DNA of 64,000 nt from Candidatus Caldarchaeum subterraneum (GTDB lineage Archaea; Thermoproteota; Nitrososphaeria_A; Caldarchaeales; Caldarchaeaceae): contig CALHAG010000009.1 of NCBI GenBank assembly GCA_937934305.1, forward strand, positions 1 to 64,000, written 5' to 3'. The position numbers and the translations under genes are program-made. Shown in pieces: positions 25,256-32,784 of this stretch (position 1 is the stretch's first letter; every line of letters starts with the position of its first letter). The notes beneath the pieces are model-generated. The model did no database searches, had not been told where the DNA came from, and worked only from the letters and a program-made list of their open reading frames with translations.

Positions 25256-26046
25256 CGGTTGGCGAGGCTTTTCCAGAGGAGAATCACGGCATACTCCCTT
25301 GGTATCGACTCTTGATGAGCTATTTTCTCAATCTCCGCCCTGGCCACTGCCTCGGCCCTCTGCCCATGTGAAAGAATGTATTTTTTCTTGATTTCTTCAA
25401 AGAGCTTGGCGGGCTCCTCTTTGTTAGTGGTTATGTCGGCTATGTTGCGTGGAAGGTCTGAAAGCTGTTTAACCATTTCCTCCACCATCTTCAGCCTGTT
25501 TCGTAGGCTTGCGAGCTTTTTCCGTAGCTCAGGTATCTTGGCCTCCAGCTCCTCTCTGATGCCCACGCCCTTATCAGAGCCCGAGTCCTTCTCCAGCTGC
25601 ATCGTGTTAAGCTCTATGCTTGACCAGATTAGCTCCTCCTCGACCTGCGCAAACTCCGAGCCTAAAGCCTCCTTCGCAGCTCTCAGCCTCTCCAAAACCT
25701 CTCCGCTTTTCTCCAGCAATGCGTTCCTTTTTTCAGCAAGCCTGCTCAATATGTTTCTCACCAACTGAGGCCTTAGTTCCTCCATCTTAATGCAGTAAAG
25801 CATGAAGTTACGGTCTAAACCGCGTAGGCGCTCGATTTCCCGCATCAGTTCGTCATACATCTTCAGGGCCTCGTCAAGCTCGTCGCCGACCGGCTGCTGT
25901 TGTACAGGCTCCTCGACAGGCTTCAAACTCACCTCTTTGACAGGTTGCTCCTCCTGTTGGGGTGTAGGGGGAACCACCTCTATGTCTGGAGAGGTTTCAG
26001 GCTTCTGCGGCGACGGCTTGATGCGGAGTACAATTTTCTTCGGCAA
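25252..26046 (-). CDS. Coiled-coil protein downstream of the Rpn11-like gene
   Basis: I do not recognise a family for this 264-residue protein. Residues 1-55 are Pro/Gln/Glu-rich and probably disordered. Residues 55-215 are strongly helical with coiled-coil spacing. The last 45 residues form a compact helical segment (SHGQRAEAVARAEIEKIAHQ). No membrane segment is visible. It starts with TTG 31 bases after the rpn11-like stop, so the two genes are likely co-transcribed. That makes it a candidate partner of the deubiquitinase-like enzyme, by position only. Confidence 0.65.
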   Translation of the reverse strand: MPKKIVLRIKPSPQKPETSPDIEVVPPTPQQEEQPVKEVSLKPVEEPVQQQPVGDELDEALKMYDELMREIERLRGLDRNFMLYCIKMEELRPQLVRNILSRLAEKRNALLEKSGEVLERLRAAKEALGSEFAQVEEELIWSSIELNTMQLEKDSGSDKGVGIREELEAKIPELRKKLASLRNRLKMVEEMVKQLSDLPRNIADITTNKEEPAKLFEEIKKKYILSHGQRAEAVARAEIEKIAHQESIPREYAVILLWKSLANR

Positions 26047-26077
26047 CCTTCAGCGACCCCGTTTCGGCTGTTTTCCA

Positions 26078-26686
26078 TCATGCTCCAAATAGCTTTTTAG
26101 CTTTTCCCAGCAGCCCCTCCTGCTCATCTAACAAAGGCTTGTCCCTCGTCTTACCAGTGGACTCGCCGAAGATATGCATAAAGTCGAAGGTGCCTAATGC
26201 ATGGAGAGTGCTTTCAAGAAGTTTGGCCCGATGCACACCTATGCTCACAGGAAGGGAAACAACCTTCCCCTCTTTCGATATCTGGAAAACCTTGAACTTG
26301 AGAGACGAGATTCTACGTGTCTTAGCATACTCAACCGGGTCCACCACAAGCGCCACAGCCTTGCTAAACATGGCTTGGTATCTCTTCTGAGTGTCGATGT
26401 CAGTCGGCGAAAGAAAAACATCAAGCCCAGGATGCGAATGATACCATCCCACTATGTAGAGGTTCTTATCTGATTTGGAGAGTTCTTCTGCAACCCTTGC
26501 CATAACCATCTCGTCAAGCTGCACGTAAGCAGGTGTACCATACTGCTCACCCGTGACAGCGTCCCATATCTCGAGAACCTTCCCGGCCGATTTGCCGACC
26601 AGCAAGCCCGCCACCTCACGCTGAAGACTTGATGCAGCGTGTTTAACCACCTTCGCCAAGGCCAGCGGATAGATTCTTACACGCAT
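26078..26686 (-). CDS. Rpn11-like JAMM metalloprotease (Ub-like precursor processing / deconjugation)
   Basis: A 202-residue JAB1/MPN/Mov34 metalloenzyme. The full zinc signature is present: Glu24 in EVAGLLVGK, His83 and His85 in YHSHPG, Ser93 and Asp96 in FLSPTDID (HSHPG-5-S-2-D). In Caldiarchaeum the homologue cuts the Ub-like precursor after the di-glycine and removes it from conjugates. Here it diverges from the ub gene with 140 bases between them. The C-terminal 60 residues after the MPN core, ending EGLLGKAKKLFGA, are helical and could bind a partner. Confidence 0.95.
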   Translation of the reverse strand: MRVRIYPLALAKVVKHAASSLQREVAGLLVGKSAGKVLEIWDAVTGEQYGTPAYVQLDEMVMARVAEELSKSDKNLYIVGWYHSHPGLDVFLSPTDIDTQKRYQAMFSKAVALVVDPVEYAKTRRISSLKFKVFQISKEGKVVSLPVSIGVHRAKLLESTLHALGTFDFMHIFGESTGKTRDKPLLDEQEGLLGKAKKLFGA

Positions 26687-26710
26687 TAGCAGACCATCGT
26701 CTTGGACGGT

Positions 26711-26718
26711 AATAAAAG
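26711..26718 (-). promoter_or_regulatory. TATA box for the rpn11-like gene
   Basis: CTTTTATT on the minus strand is 25-32 bases before the ATG at 26686, consistent with a leaderless message that also covers the coiled-coil gene at 25252. Confidence 0.55.
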
Positions 26719-26795
26719 TGACGCTGTGAGAAACATTGTTGAATATTACCGAGGTATTTTGTTTAATGGCTCGAGGTTTGACTTCTGGTTAATCC

Positions 26796-26803
26796 TTATA
26801 TAT
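26796..26803 (+). promoter_or_regulatory. TATA box of the ubiquitin-like operon
   Basis: TTATATAT is 24-31 bases before the ub ATG. A purine-rich GAGGAG at 26815-26820 could serve as a ribosome-binding site six bases ahead of the start. With this TATA spacing, though, transcription would start at about the ATG and leave it outside the message, so which applies is undecided. Confidence 0.6.
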
Positions 26804-26826
26804 GCTGTGGTTGTGAGGAGTCCAGA

Positions 26827-27090
26827 ATGAAGATTAAGATTGTTCCCGCTGTCGGAGGAGGTTCACCCTTGGAGCTTGAGGTTGCTCCAAACGCCACCGT
26901 CGGAGCGGTTCGGACGAAGGTTTGCGCAATGAAAAAACTTCCACCCGACACCACCAGACTAACCTACAAGGGAAGAGCTCTCAAAGACACTGAAACTCTT
27001 GAGAGTCTCGGAGTTGCCGACGGAGACAAATTCGTACTCATCACTAGGACGGTGGGCGGATATGGAGAGCCAATACGTAGAGCTGCCTGA
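26827..27090 (+). CDS. Ubiquitin-like modifier precursor
   Basis: An 87-residue beta-grasp protein with the ubiquitin pattern: LELEVAPNATVGAVRTKV (strand 2 and helix), 'LPPDTTRLTYKGRALKDTET' and GVADGDKFVLI, then TRTVGG. The di-glycine is residues 77-78; a nine-residue tail (YGEPIRRAA) follows and must be removed before activation, the job expected of the adjacent Rpn11-like protease. Similarity to eukaryotic ubiquitin is closer than that of SAMP or Urm1 proteins, as known for Caldiarchaeum. The tail is encoded entirely within the region shared with the start of the E2 gene. Confidence 0.96.
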   Translation: MKIKIVPAVGGGSPLELEVAPNATVGAVRTKVCAMKKLPPDTTRLTYKGRALKDTETLESLGVADGDKFVLITRTVGGYGEPIRRAA

Positions 27091-27568
27091 AAACGCGTGG
27101 TACAGGCGGCTGGCTCTCGAGTATGCTTTGATTCAGGAGAATGAGCCCACCTTCACACCTGTCGAGAACGACCTAACCCATTACGAAGGCGTCATAATCG
27201 GCTCAGGCGAATATGAGGGAGGCTTCTTCAGAGTAGAAATAATCATTCCAAGGTCTTATCCATATTTCCCTCCCGACGTTATCTGGCACACTCGGATATG
27301 GCATCCAAACTTCTCAGACAGCGTCCCCGCAAGAGTCTGTGAATCGATTTTCAAAGACCACTGGTCCCCCTCTCTCCGCATCGTGGCAGTTATAGAGTCT
27401 TTGAGAAACCTTTTGACAAACCCCAACCCCGAGGACCCGCTCAACCCCGTCGCGGCATTTGAGTACAAGAACAGGCCCGACCTATTCTACGCCCGTGTTA
27501 GACAATTTGTCGAAACATATGCTACGCCTGAGCAGGCTTTTGGAAAAAAACGTTGGAAGGGTTTGTAG
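27062..27568 (+). CDS. Ubiquitin-conjugating enzyme (E2)-like protein
   Basis: A 168-residue UBC-fold protein that would accept the Ub-like modifier from E1 on a cysteine. The PYFPP region precedes HPN at residues 81-83, and the candidate catalytic cysteine is Cys93 in ARVCESIF, followed by WSPSLRI (101-107), as in eukaryotic E2s. The loop between HPN and the cysteine is about two residues longer than in common eukaryotic E2s. The ATG at 27062 is chosen because it opens the UBC fold; the frame continues upstream inside ub without support. It overlaps ub by 29 bases, and E1 by up to 16. Confidence 0.95.
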   Translation: MESQYVELPENAWYRRLALEYALIQENEPTFTPVENDLTHYEGVIIGSGEYEGGFFRVEIIIPRSYPYFPPDVIWHTRIWHPNFSDSVPARVCESIFKDHWSPSLRIVAVIESLRNLLTNPNPEDPLNPVAAFEYKNRPDLFYARVRQFVETYATPEQAFGKKRWKGL

Positions 27569-28752
27569 TCTTGGGTGAGGCTGACGCCCTGGCGCGGTAC
27601 GACCGTCAGCTACGGCTCGAGGGATGGGACCAGAACAGACTGCTGTCGGGACGGGTGATTATCGCAGGAGTTGGAGCGCTTGGATGCGAGGTTGCGAAAA
27701 ACCTTTCTCTAATGGGTGTTGGCGAGCTCCTCCTTATAGACAACGATTATGTCGAGCTTTCTAACCTCAGCCGACAGATGCTATACACCGACCAGGACAT
27801 AGGCAGGCCAAAAGCGTCAACTGCAGAGAAAAAAATATCCATGATGAACCCTCTTGTGAAAGTGAAGGGCCTACAAACAGATGTGCGGAAAATCCCGGAA
27901 GAAACCTTTGCTGAGGCAGATGTCATAGTCTCAGCTGTCGACAATTGGCCAACAAGAAGATGGATAAACTCGATGGCGGTGCATGTTGGAACACCGCTTG
28001 TCGACGTAGCTACCGACGGCTACTATGGAAATGTTCAAACCGTGATACCCAGGGTTACCAGCTGTCTGGAATGCCATGCAGAGGTCCTCATTCCCTCGGA
28101 CATACAGGCTTCGGAGTGCTCTCTACGCCGCCGCACCCCAAACGACCTCGTCAAAGACCTTAGTGAACGAGGCATATCAATAAACTTCTCCGACGCCGAG
28201 GCCCTCTTCCAACACAACATCAAAACAGTCTACGACATCAAGTTCGCTCCGCAGACAGTGTTGGAGCAGATGGACAAGACGCTTAGAGAACAGGTCATTC
28301 AGCTCCGTTCACTGCTTAACCCAAAGATGCCCGCTCTGCAGAGCATATCGGCAACAGTTTCAGGCCTTGCCGCGTTCGAAGTGGTTCGGATACTTCATAG
28401 GGGTTCTCTGGGCAGGACGTTGAACGGCATGATGGTTTTCGATGGACTGAAGGGAAGGCTTACGCGTGTAAAGCTGGAGAGAAACGTGAACTGCCACGTG
28501 TGCGGCTACAGCGAGGAAAAACCTATGCAGATAAATGTTGCACCAAACGAAACCGTAGCCGACCTGAGAGAGAGAATATCCAACCTACTAATGTTCCCCG
28601 ACACCCGTTTACAACACGGCTCCAAACTATTGGAAGACCAAACGGAGATTGCATCAGCAGGTATAGCTGACGGGGACATACTTTATATCCATTCAAGCAG
28701 AAGAGCAACACCGGTGGCTGTGAAGGTGAAGCTGGTTGAGGCTGGTGATTAG
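27553..28752 (+). CDS. E1-like activating enzyme with C-terminal ubiquitin-like domain
   Basis: A 399-residue ThiF/MoeB/Uba-type adenylating enzyme. The nucleotide site is GVGALG (residues 39-44) with LLIDNDYVELSNLSRQ, followed by the structural zinc cysteines CLEC (171-174) and CHVC (314-317). Cys189 in SECSLRRRTP is the best candidate for the thioester cysteine. Residues 324-381 form a ubiquitin-like domain similar to the operon's own Ub, in the place of the ubiquitin-fold domain of eukaryotic E1s. It ends without Gly-Gly. The start is TTG at 27553, or possibly TTG at 27571 just after the E2 stop, which would make the product 393 residues. Confidence 0.94.
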   Translation: MEGFVVLGEADALARYDRQLRLEGWDQNRLLSGRVIIAGVGALGCEVAKNLSLMGVGELLLIDNDYVELSNLSRQMLYTDQDIGRPKASTAEKKISMMNPLVKVKGLQTDVRKIPEETFAEADVIVSAVDNWPTRRWINSMAVHVGTPLVDVATDGYYGNVQTVIPRVTSCLECHAEVLIPSDIQASECSLRRRTPNDLVKDLSERGISINFSDAEALFQHNIKTVYDIKFAPQTVLEQMDKTLREQVIQLRSLLNPKMPALQSISATVSGLAAFEVVRILHRGSLGRTLNGMMVFDGLKGRLTRVKLERNVNCHVCGYSEEKPMQINVAPNETVADLRERISNLLMFPDTRLQHGSKLLEDQTEIASAGIADGDILYIHSSRRATPVAVKVKLVEAGD

Positions 28753-28963
28753 AGAGGTTAACGCAGGGTTTTGGAACCCTTTCGAGGAGCCGAAGCCAAA
28801 GCCTAAGCAGGAGAACTGTGTAATATGTGGACTGGAGATGGGGAATGAAAAAACATATTCATGCCCTCACTGTGGAGCGGTAGGTCATATGTCGTGTTTT
28901 GATGACTGGCTGGTGGTGAAGCAGACGTGCCCGCTTTGCCGAAGGCCGCTGGTAGAGATGTGA
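28736..28963 (+). CDS. Small RING-type protein of the Ub-like operon (E3-like)
   Basis: A 75-residue protein made mostly of one zinc-binding domain: CVIC, 11 residues, CPHC, 4, His, 2, Cys, 10, CPLC. The C4HC3 ligand order is that of RING-CH and PHD fingers, and this gene corresponds to the 'small RING finger protein' of Caldiarchaeum, which acts as an E3-like factor. A short N-terminal tail contains a Pro/Lys-rich linker. The start could be TTG 28736 or GTG 28745, both overlapping E1. It is two bases from the next gene. Confidence 0.93.
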   Translation: MRLVIREVNAGFWNPFEEPKPKPKQENCVICGLEMGNEKTYSCPHCGAVGHMSCFDDWLVVKQTCPLCRRPLVEM

Positions 28964-28964
28964 A

Positions 28965-29276
28965 ATGAGCGGAGAAGAAAACGAGAAAGTTATCGAGCTG
29001 GATTACTTGGAGACGCCGAAAGGCGCGGTAGCAAGGTTCGAGGGTGTCCGACAGCTGGCTGAGGTACTTGCGGAAGTCATTGAGGAAATAGACAAGATGA
29101 AAGAACGGCTGCAAACACTGCCTGAAACCAGTCAGACTCCAGAGAACCTCGAGCGCAGGCTGAAATACATAGAAGACCAGTTGATTGTGCTTAGCGATGA
29201 CGTGAGAGAGATATTAAACGCCCTCGGAGAACTGTCTGCGACGGTTGCGCAGATAAAAAAGGCTTTGAAGCTATGA
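28965..29276 (+). CDS. Coiled-coil protein, last gene of the Ub-like operon
   Basis: I do not recognise this 103-residue acidic, helical protein. It shows two heptad-containing helices (about residues 25-50 and 58-100) separated by a Pro/Thr linker, and no cysteines. The ATG starts one base after the RING stop, so it belongs to the ub-E2-E1-RING transcript. It has not, as far as I recall, been described as part of the system. A scaffold or substrate adaptor is a reasonable guess, from position only. The 3' end overlaps the convergent coiled-coil gene by six bases. Confidence 0.7.
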   Translation: MSGEENEKVIELDYLETPKGAVARFEGVRQLAEVLAEVIEEIDKMKERLQTLPETSQTPENLERRLKYIEDQLIVLSDDVREILNALGELSATVAQIKKALKL

Positions 29277-30104
29277 TGTAAGGAAGGCTCGTCTCATCTC
29301 TGTGATTAACTCGTTAAGTTCAGTCCTTCGTCTCTCCATCTCAGCTATCTCTCTTGCCAGCGCCTCTTTGTAGGCCTCCAGCTTCTTAACCTCCTCCTTC
29401 AACTTGTTCGATGTCTCTATCAAAGTCTCCGCCTCGGCCCTGCTTTTCTCTAGAGCGGCGAGACGCTCCTCAAGCTCCTTCTCCCTACGTATCATCCTCT
29501 CCATTCTTATCTCCCGCAGCTTGAACATCTTATCCATCTCTCTTCCAAAGTTCTCCAGCTTTTTCTGAGCCTCTTCAAAGGATGCGAAGTAGCGTTCCGA
29601 CAAGATGTGTATCTCTGTCTCGAGTGCTTCCTTCTTGGTGATAAGCTGTTTCAGCGTCTCCTGAGCTTCGGCTATCTGCTTCTCCTTGGACTCAAGCTCC
29701 TCACGCCACTTCAGAACCTCCTCACGAAGCCTCGACAAACTCTCCTTCTCCTGCATAATCCTCTGAACCTCTTTAACCAGCTCAGCCCTCTGACTAGACA
29801 AAAGGTCAGCTGTCTCATGCAAACTCTCACTAAGCGACTTAACCTCCTCTGTTAAAGCCCTGTAAGAGTCCAAAGCCTGGTCCAGAAGATAGGCTTTCTC
29901 GATGATAGATTGCAGAGATGAGAGTGTTCTCTGAGGAGATGAAACCTGCTCAAGAACTTGGCGAACATCCTCCTTTAGCTTGGCCAAGGCTTCTTCGAGC
30001 AGGCTTATTCTCTCCTCAAGCTTCTCTATGACCTGAACCCTTATGGCCGCGACCTCTTTACGGAGGTCTGAAATGCTGTCTGACTTTCTCGGGAGCAGAC
30101 CCAT
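29271..30104 (-). CDS. Long coiled-coil protein between the two RING genes
   Basis: A protein of about 277 residues that is almost entirely coiled coil, rich in Glu, Leu, Lys and Arg, with no membrane or enzyme motif. The ATG at 30104 is chosen because a minus-strand TATA box at 30127-30134 places the transcript start there; the frame is open back to 30179. It is convergent with the Ub operon and divergent from the membrane RING gene. Structural or SMC-like roles cannot be told apart. Confidence 0.65.
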   Translation of the reverse strand: MGLLPRKSDSISDLRKEVAAIRVQVIEKLEERISLLEEALAKLKEDVRQVLEQVSSPQRTLSSLQSIIEKAYLLDQALDSYRALTEEVKSLSESLHETADLLSSQRAELVKEVQRIMQEKESLSRLREEVLKWREELESKEKQIAEAQETLKQLITKKEALETEIHILSERYFASFEEAQKKLENFGREMDKMFKLREIRMERMIRREKELEERLAALEKSRAEAETLIETSNKLKEEVKKLEAYKEALAREIAEMERRRTELNELITEMRRAFLTS

Positions 30105-30126
30105 GGCTTGATGGTGGCTTTGCATG

Positions 30127-30134
30127 ATTATAAA
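30127..30134 (-). promoter_or_regulatory. TATA box for the long coiled-coil gene
   Basis: TTTATAAT on the minus strand is 23-30 bases before the ATG at 30104 and supports that start over the Met at 30125. Confidence 0.5.
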
Positions 30135-30199
30135 CCCTACTCGGTCCCAGAAGATAGAGAATGGCCAAGTATTTTTCAAAGGTTTTCGTGGAGCATGTT

Positions 30200-30207
30200 T
30201 TTATAAG
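30200..30207 (+). promoter_or_regulatory. TATA box for the membrane RING - glyS unit
   Basis: TTTATAAG is 25-32 bases before the ATG at 30232. It supports the shorter start of the membrane RING gene, and glyS follows with no gap large enough for its own promoter. Confidence 0.6.
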
Positions 30208-30231
30208 GTGGAGCATCTGGTTTTAATCGGC

Positions 30232-30924
30232 ATGGTTGTGTCTGAGAGACGCTTGCTTGTTCGGTTTTTTCAGATAGGCTCGGTGCTGGCTTTGGCGGGG
30301 AGCATACATGTGCTGACCCTCCTACTTCCATGGTACACCGTCAGGGCTGACAATGTCTCAACCTCTGTTTTGAGCGGCTACCTGCTGCCGGAGACATTAT
30401 CACTCTCGGTTGCTGGAGGGGTTTTAGCAGGTTTGTCGCTGTTGGCGACATCTTTTAGCCAGCGCCCCATGTCTGTGAGAACCGTGCTAGTTGTTTTCTC
30501 GCTTATAGGAGGAGTACTGGCTATGGTTTCTCCGCTCTATCTAGGGTTTGTCAGGGTTCCTGCTCTGAACGTGTCTGGTGAGCCGGGTATAGGGTTCTTC
30601 GTCGCTCTTTTCTCTGCCATAGTCATCCTCGCTCTAGGAGGAGTGGCTCTTCTGACACGGCCGCGTGTGGTCGAGATTCCGTATCAGAGCTATGGTGGAG
30701 TGAGCGGGGCCACAGTCTCGTCAACACAGCCTATGGAGACGACATCTTTCGAAGTTGTTGGAGAAGTTGAGGAAGGAGTTGTCTGCCCCATCTGCTATAC
30801 TTCCGTGGAGGCTGAAAACGCTGTGAGATGCTCCTCATGCGGTGTCATTTTTCACTCGGGATGCCTTGACGCATATGTAAACATAAACGGTACTTGTCCA
30901 AACTGTGGAAGAGCCGTTGTCTAG
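30232..30924 (+). CDS. Membrane-anchored RING-type protein (candidate second E3)
   Basis: A 230-residue protein with four predicted membrane helices (about residues 10-35, 54-74, 80-105 and 118-144), a linker rich in Ser/Thr/Val, and a C-terminal RING-like domain (about 185-230). The zinc ligands are CPIC, 11, CSSC, 4, His, 2, Cys, 10, CPNC, exactly the spacing of the small RING protein in the Ub operon 1.3 kb upstream. It is therefore probably a paralogue that works at the membrane, as membrane RING ligases do in eukaryotes. E3 activity is inference. The gene is 11 bases before glyS, probably in one transcript. Confidence 0.85.
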   Translation: MVVSERRLLVRFFQIGSVLALAGSIHVLTLLLPWYTVRADNVSTSVLSGYLLPETLSLSVAGGVLAGLSLLATSFSQRPMSVRTVLVVFSLIGGVLAMVSPLYLGFVRVPALNVSGEPGIGFFVALFSAIVILALGGVALLTRPRVVEIPYQSYGGVSGATVSSTQPMETTSFEVVGEVEEGVVCPICYTSVEAENAVRCSSCGVIFHSGCLDAYVNINGTCPNCGRAVV

Positions 30925-30935
30925 CGTGAGCCTTC

Positions 30936-32384
30936 ATGGGTCTCGAGGAAATCGTTAAACTCGGTCTTGAAAGGGGTTTTTTCTTTCCGTCGGCCGAGAT
31001 TTACTCCGGCTCTCCGGCGGGTTTCTGGGAGTATGGACATCTCGGAGCACTACTCAAACGCAAGTTCATAGACGCTTGGCATCGCCTAATGGTGCGAAGA
31101 GATGAGATGCTTCTCGTCGACGGGTCGCAGATTCTCCCCAAACCCGTTTTCATCGCATCTGGTCATCTAGCCACATTCGCAGACCCCATAACACGCTGCA
31201 AATCATGCAAGTCGGTGTACAGAATCGATAGATTGCTGGAGGAGAAGCTTGGTATAAAGGTTCCAGAAAGAACTCCGCCCGAGCAGATTGACGCGATTAT
31301 TGCTGAGCATGGTTTCCGCTGCCCTGCCTGCGGGGGAGAGCTGGACAAGGTATCCCTGTTCAACATGATGTTCGGTGTTTCTCTGGGAGCGTCCGGCGAC
31401 GAAGGATATCTCAGGCCCGAGACATGTCAAAACATCTTCATAGATTTTCCACGTGTTTACAAGATTTCGCGAAGAAAGCTGCCGCTCCCACTCGCACAGG
31501 TGGGGAAAAGCTTCCGTAACGAGATATCTCCTCGCCAATCTCTTATCAGGCTTCGGGAGTTTACACAGGCAGAGATAGAGGTTTTCTTCAACCCACGCAC
31601 AGCCAACGAATTCGAGAAGGCCAAAACAGTTGCTGACAAAGAGTTAAACATGTGGATGGGAGACAGGGTTGAAAAAATCACATGCGAAAGAGCTTTTGAG
31701 AAAGGTCTGGTTTCGAGCTGGCTCGTCGCATATTATCTCTGGCTTGTGCAGGACTTCTACTTCCGCCTAGGCATAAACCCGGACAAGCTAAGGTTTAGGA
31801 GGCTCGGTGATGATGAGAAGGCTTTCTACGCCGCCGAGGCCTGGGACTTGGAGGTCCTTACTTCGACTGGGTGGATGGAGCTTGTAGCCTGTAACAACCG
31901 AACCGACTATGACCTCGGTGGACATCAGAGGATTAGCGGAGTCGACCTCAGGATAACGGAGGATGGCGAGACGTTTCTGCCGCATGTTTTCGAGCTTTCG
32001 ATGGGCGTTGACAGAAGCCTTCTAGCTCTTCTCGAACACGGCTATGTCCAAGAAAATGGTAGAAGTGTTCTCCGTCTCCACCCAGCCCTCGCTCCGTACA
32101 CACTCGCGGTTTTCCCCCTGCTTGACAGGCCTGAGCTAACTCAGGTCGCCCAACGGCTTTACAGTATGCTTCAGCTTGATTTTGACACATTCTATGACGA
32201 GAAGGGAAGCATAGGCAGAAGATACAGGAGACAGGATGAGATAGGCACACCCTTCTGCATAACAGTAGATTATCAAACCTTGGAGGATAACACGGTGACC
32301 GTAAGAGACCGAGACACCATGAAACAGGAACGTGTAAGCATAGATGTGCTCAAGAGCTTCATATCGGATAAGCTCGTGATATAA
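30936..32384 (+). CDS. glyS: Glycyl-tRNA synthetase (class II, archaeal/eukaryotic type)
   Basis: A 482-residue homodimer-type GlyRS that charges tRNA-Gly. It opens with GLEEIVKLGLERGFFFPSAE and IYSGSPAGFWEYGHLG. It also contains a zinc-ribbon insertion with CKSC and CPAC pairs, the class II motif 2 region FRNEISPRQSLIRLREFTQAE, and motif 3 around ELSMGVDRSLLALLEH. The anticodon-binding domain occupies about the last 110 residues. Length is somewhat shorter than in methanogens. It follows the membrane RING gene by 11 bases and is followed by nuoA with its own TATA box. Confidence 0.96.
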   Translation: MGLEEIVKLGLERGFFFPSAEIYSGSPAGFWEYGHLGALLKRKFIDAWHRLMVRRDEMLLVDGSQILPKPVFIASGHLATFADPITRCKSCKSVYRIDRLLEEKLGIKVPERTPPEQIDAIIAEHGFRCPACGGELDKVSLFNMMFGVSLGASGDEGYLRPETCQNIFIDFPRVYKISRRKLPLPLAQVGKSFRNEISPRQSLIRLREFTQAEIEVFFNPRTANEFEKAKTVADKELNMWMGDRVEKITCERAFEKGLVSSWLVAYYLWLVQDFYFRLGINPDKLRFRRLGDDEKAFYAAEAWDLEVLTSTGWMELVACNNRTDYDLGGHQRISGVDLRITEDGETFLPHVFELSMGVDRSLLALLEHGYVQENGRSVLRLHPALAPYTLAVFPLLDRPELTQVAQRLYSMLQLDFDTFYDEKGSIGRRYRRQDEIGTPFCITVDYQTLEDNTVTVRDRDTMKQERVSIDVLKSFISDKLVI

Positions 32385-32393
32385 CCGCGCATG

Positions 32394-32401
32394 TTTAAAT
32401 A
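32394..32401 (+). promoter_or_regulatory. TATA box for nuoA-nuoH
   Basis: TTTAAATA is 23-30 bases before ATG 32424 and only 5 bases before ATG 32406, so it decides in favour of the inner start for nuoA. Confidence 0.6.
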
Positions 32402-32423
32402 ATCGATGGACGCCGATACATCG

Positions 32424-32780
32424 ATGGCGGACACTACTTCGCTTATCATATACATAGTTGTCTCGGCTCTGCTGCCTGTCCTTCTAATCATTGGTTCTAA
32501 GCTCCTCTCACCCAAAAAGCCGGCGAGACGGAAGAAACTCTCTTTCGAGAGTGGACAGGTTCCGTTTGGCTGGACAGAGTCGTCTTTTCCCGTCGAGTAT
32601 TTTCCTTACGCTATTATCTACATAGCCTACGCGGTCATCGCCCTAGCTGTCTTCCTCTCCGTTGTAGCTGTCATCGACAACCCAGGGGCAGCCCTCAACG
32701 TGGTTGTTTTGCTAGCTGTTCTCAGCGCTTCATCGATATACGCAGCAGCTACTCTCAAGAATTTGCCGCAGAGGCTGTAG
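32424..32780 (+). CDS. nuoA: NADH-quinone oxidoreductase-type complex subunit A
   Basis: About 118 residues with three membrane helices. The family signature is the loop between helices 1 and 2, FESGQVPFGW and PVEYFPYAIIYIAY, which contacts subunits H and J near the quinone site. The ATG at 32424 is preferred from the TATA position; the upstream ATG 32406 adds six residues. nuoH follows after four bases. Subunits B, C and D lie 20 kb away in this window, and J-N are not here. Confidence 0.93.
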   Translation: MADTTSLIIYIVVSALLPVLLIIGSKLLSPKKPARRKKLSFESGQVPFGWTESSFPVEYFPYAIIYIAYAVIALAVFLSVVAVIDNPGAALNVVVLLAVLSASSIYAAATLKNLPQRL

Positions 32781-32784
32781 AGCG

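Noticed and set aside
26999-27061. Extension of the E2 frame into the ub gene.
   Set aside because: The UBC fold starts at the ATG 27062; the upstream residues only mirror the ub coding sequence.
29271-29276. Possible translational coupling between the last Ub-operon gene and the long coiled-coil gene.
   Set aside because: The two genes are convergent with a six-base overlap of stop regions, so coupling is not possible.
30124-30231. Extension of the membrane RING frame upstream.
   Set aside because: It crosses a TATA box 25-32 bases before ATG 30232, so the upstream part is not expected to be transcribed.
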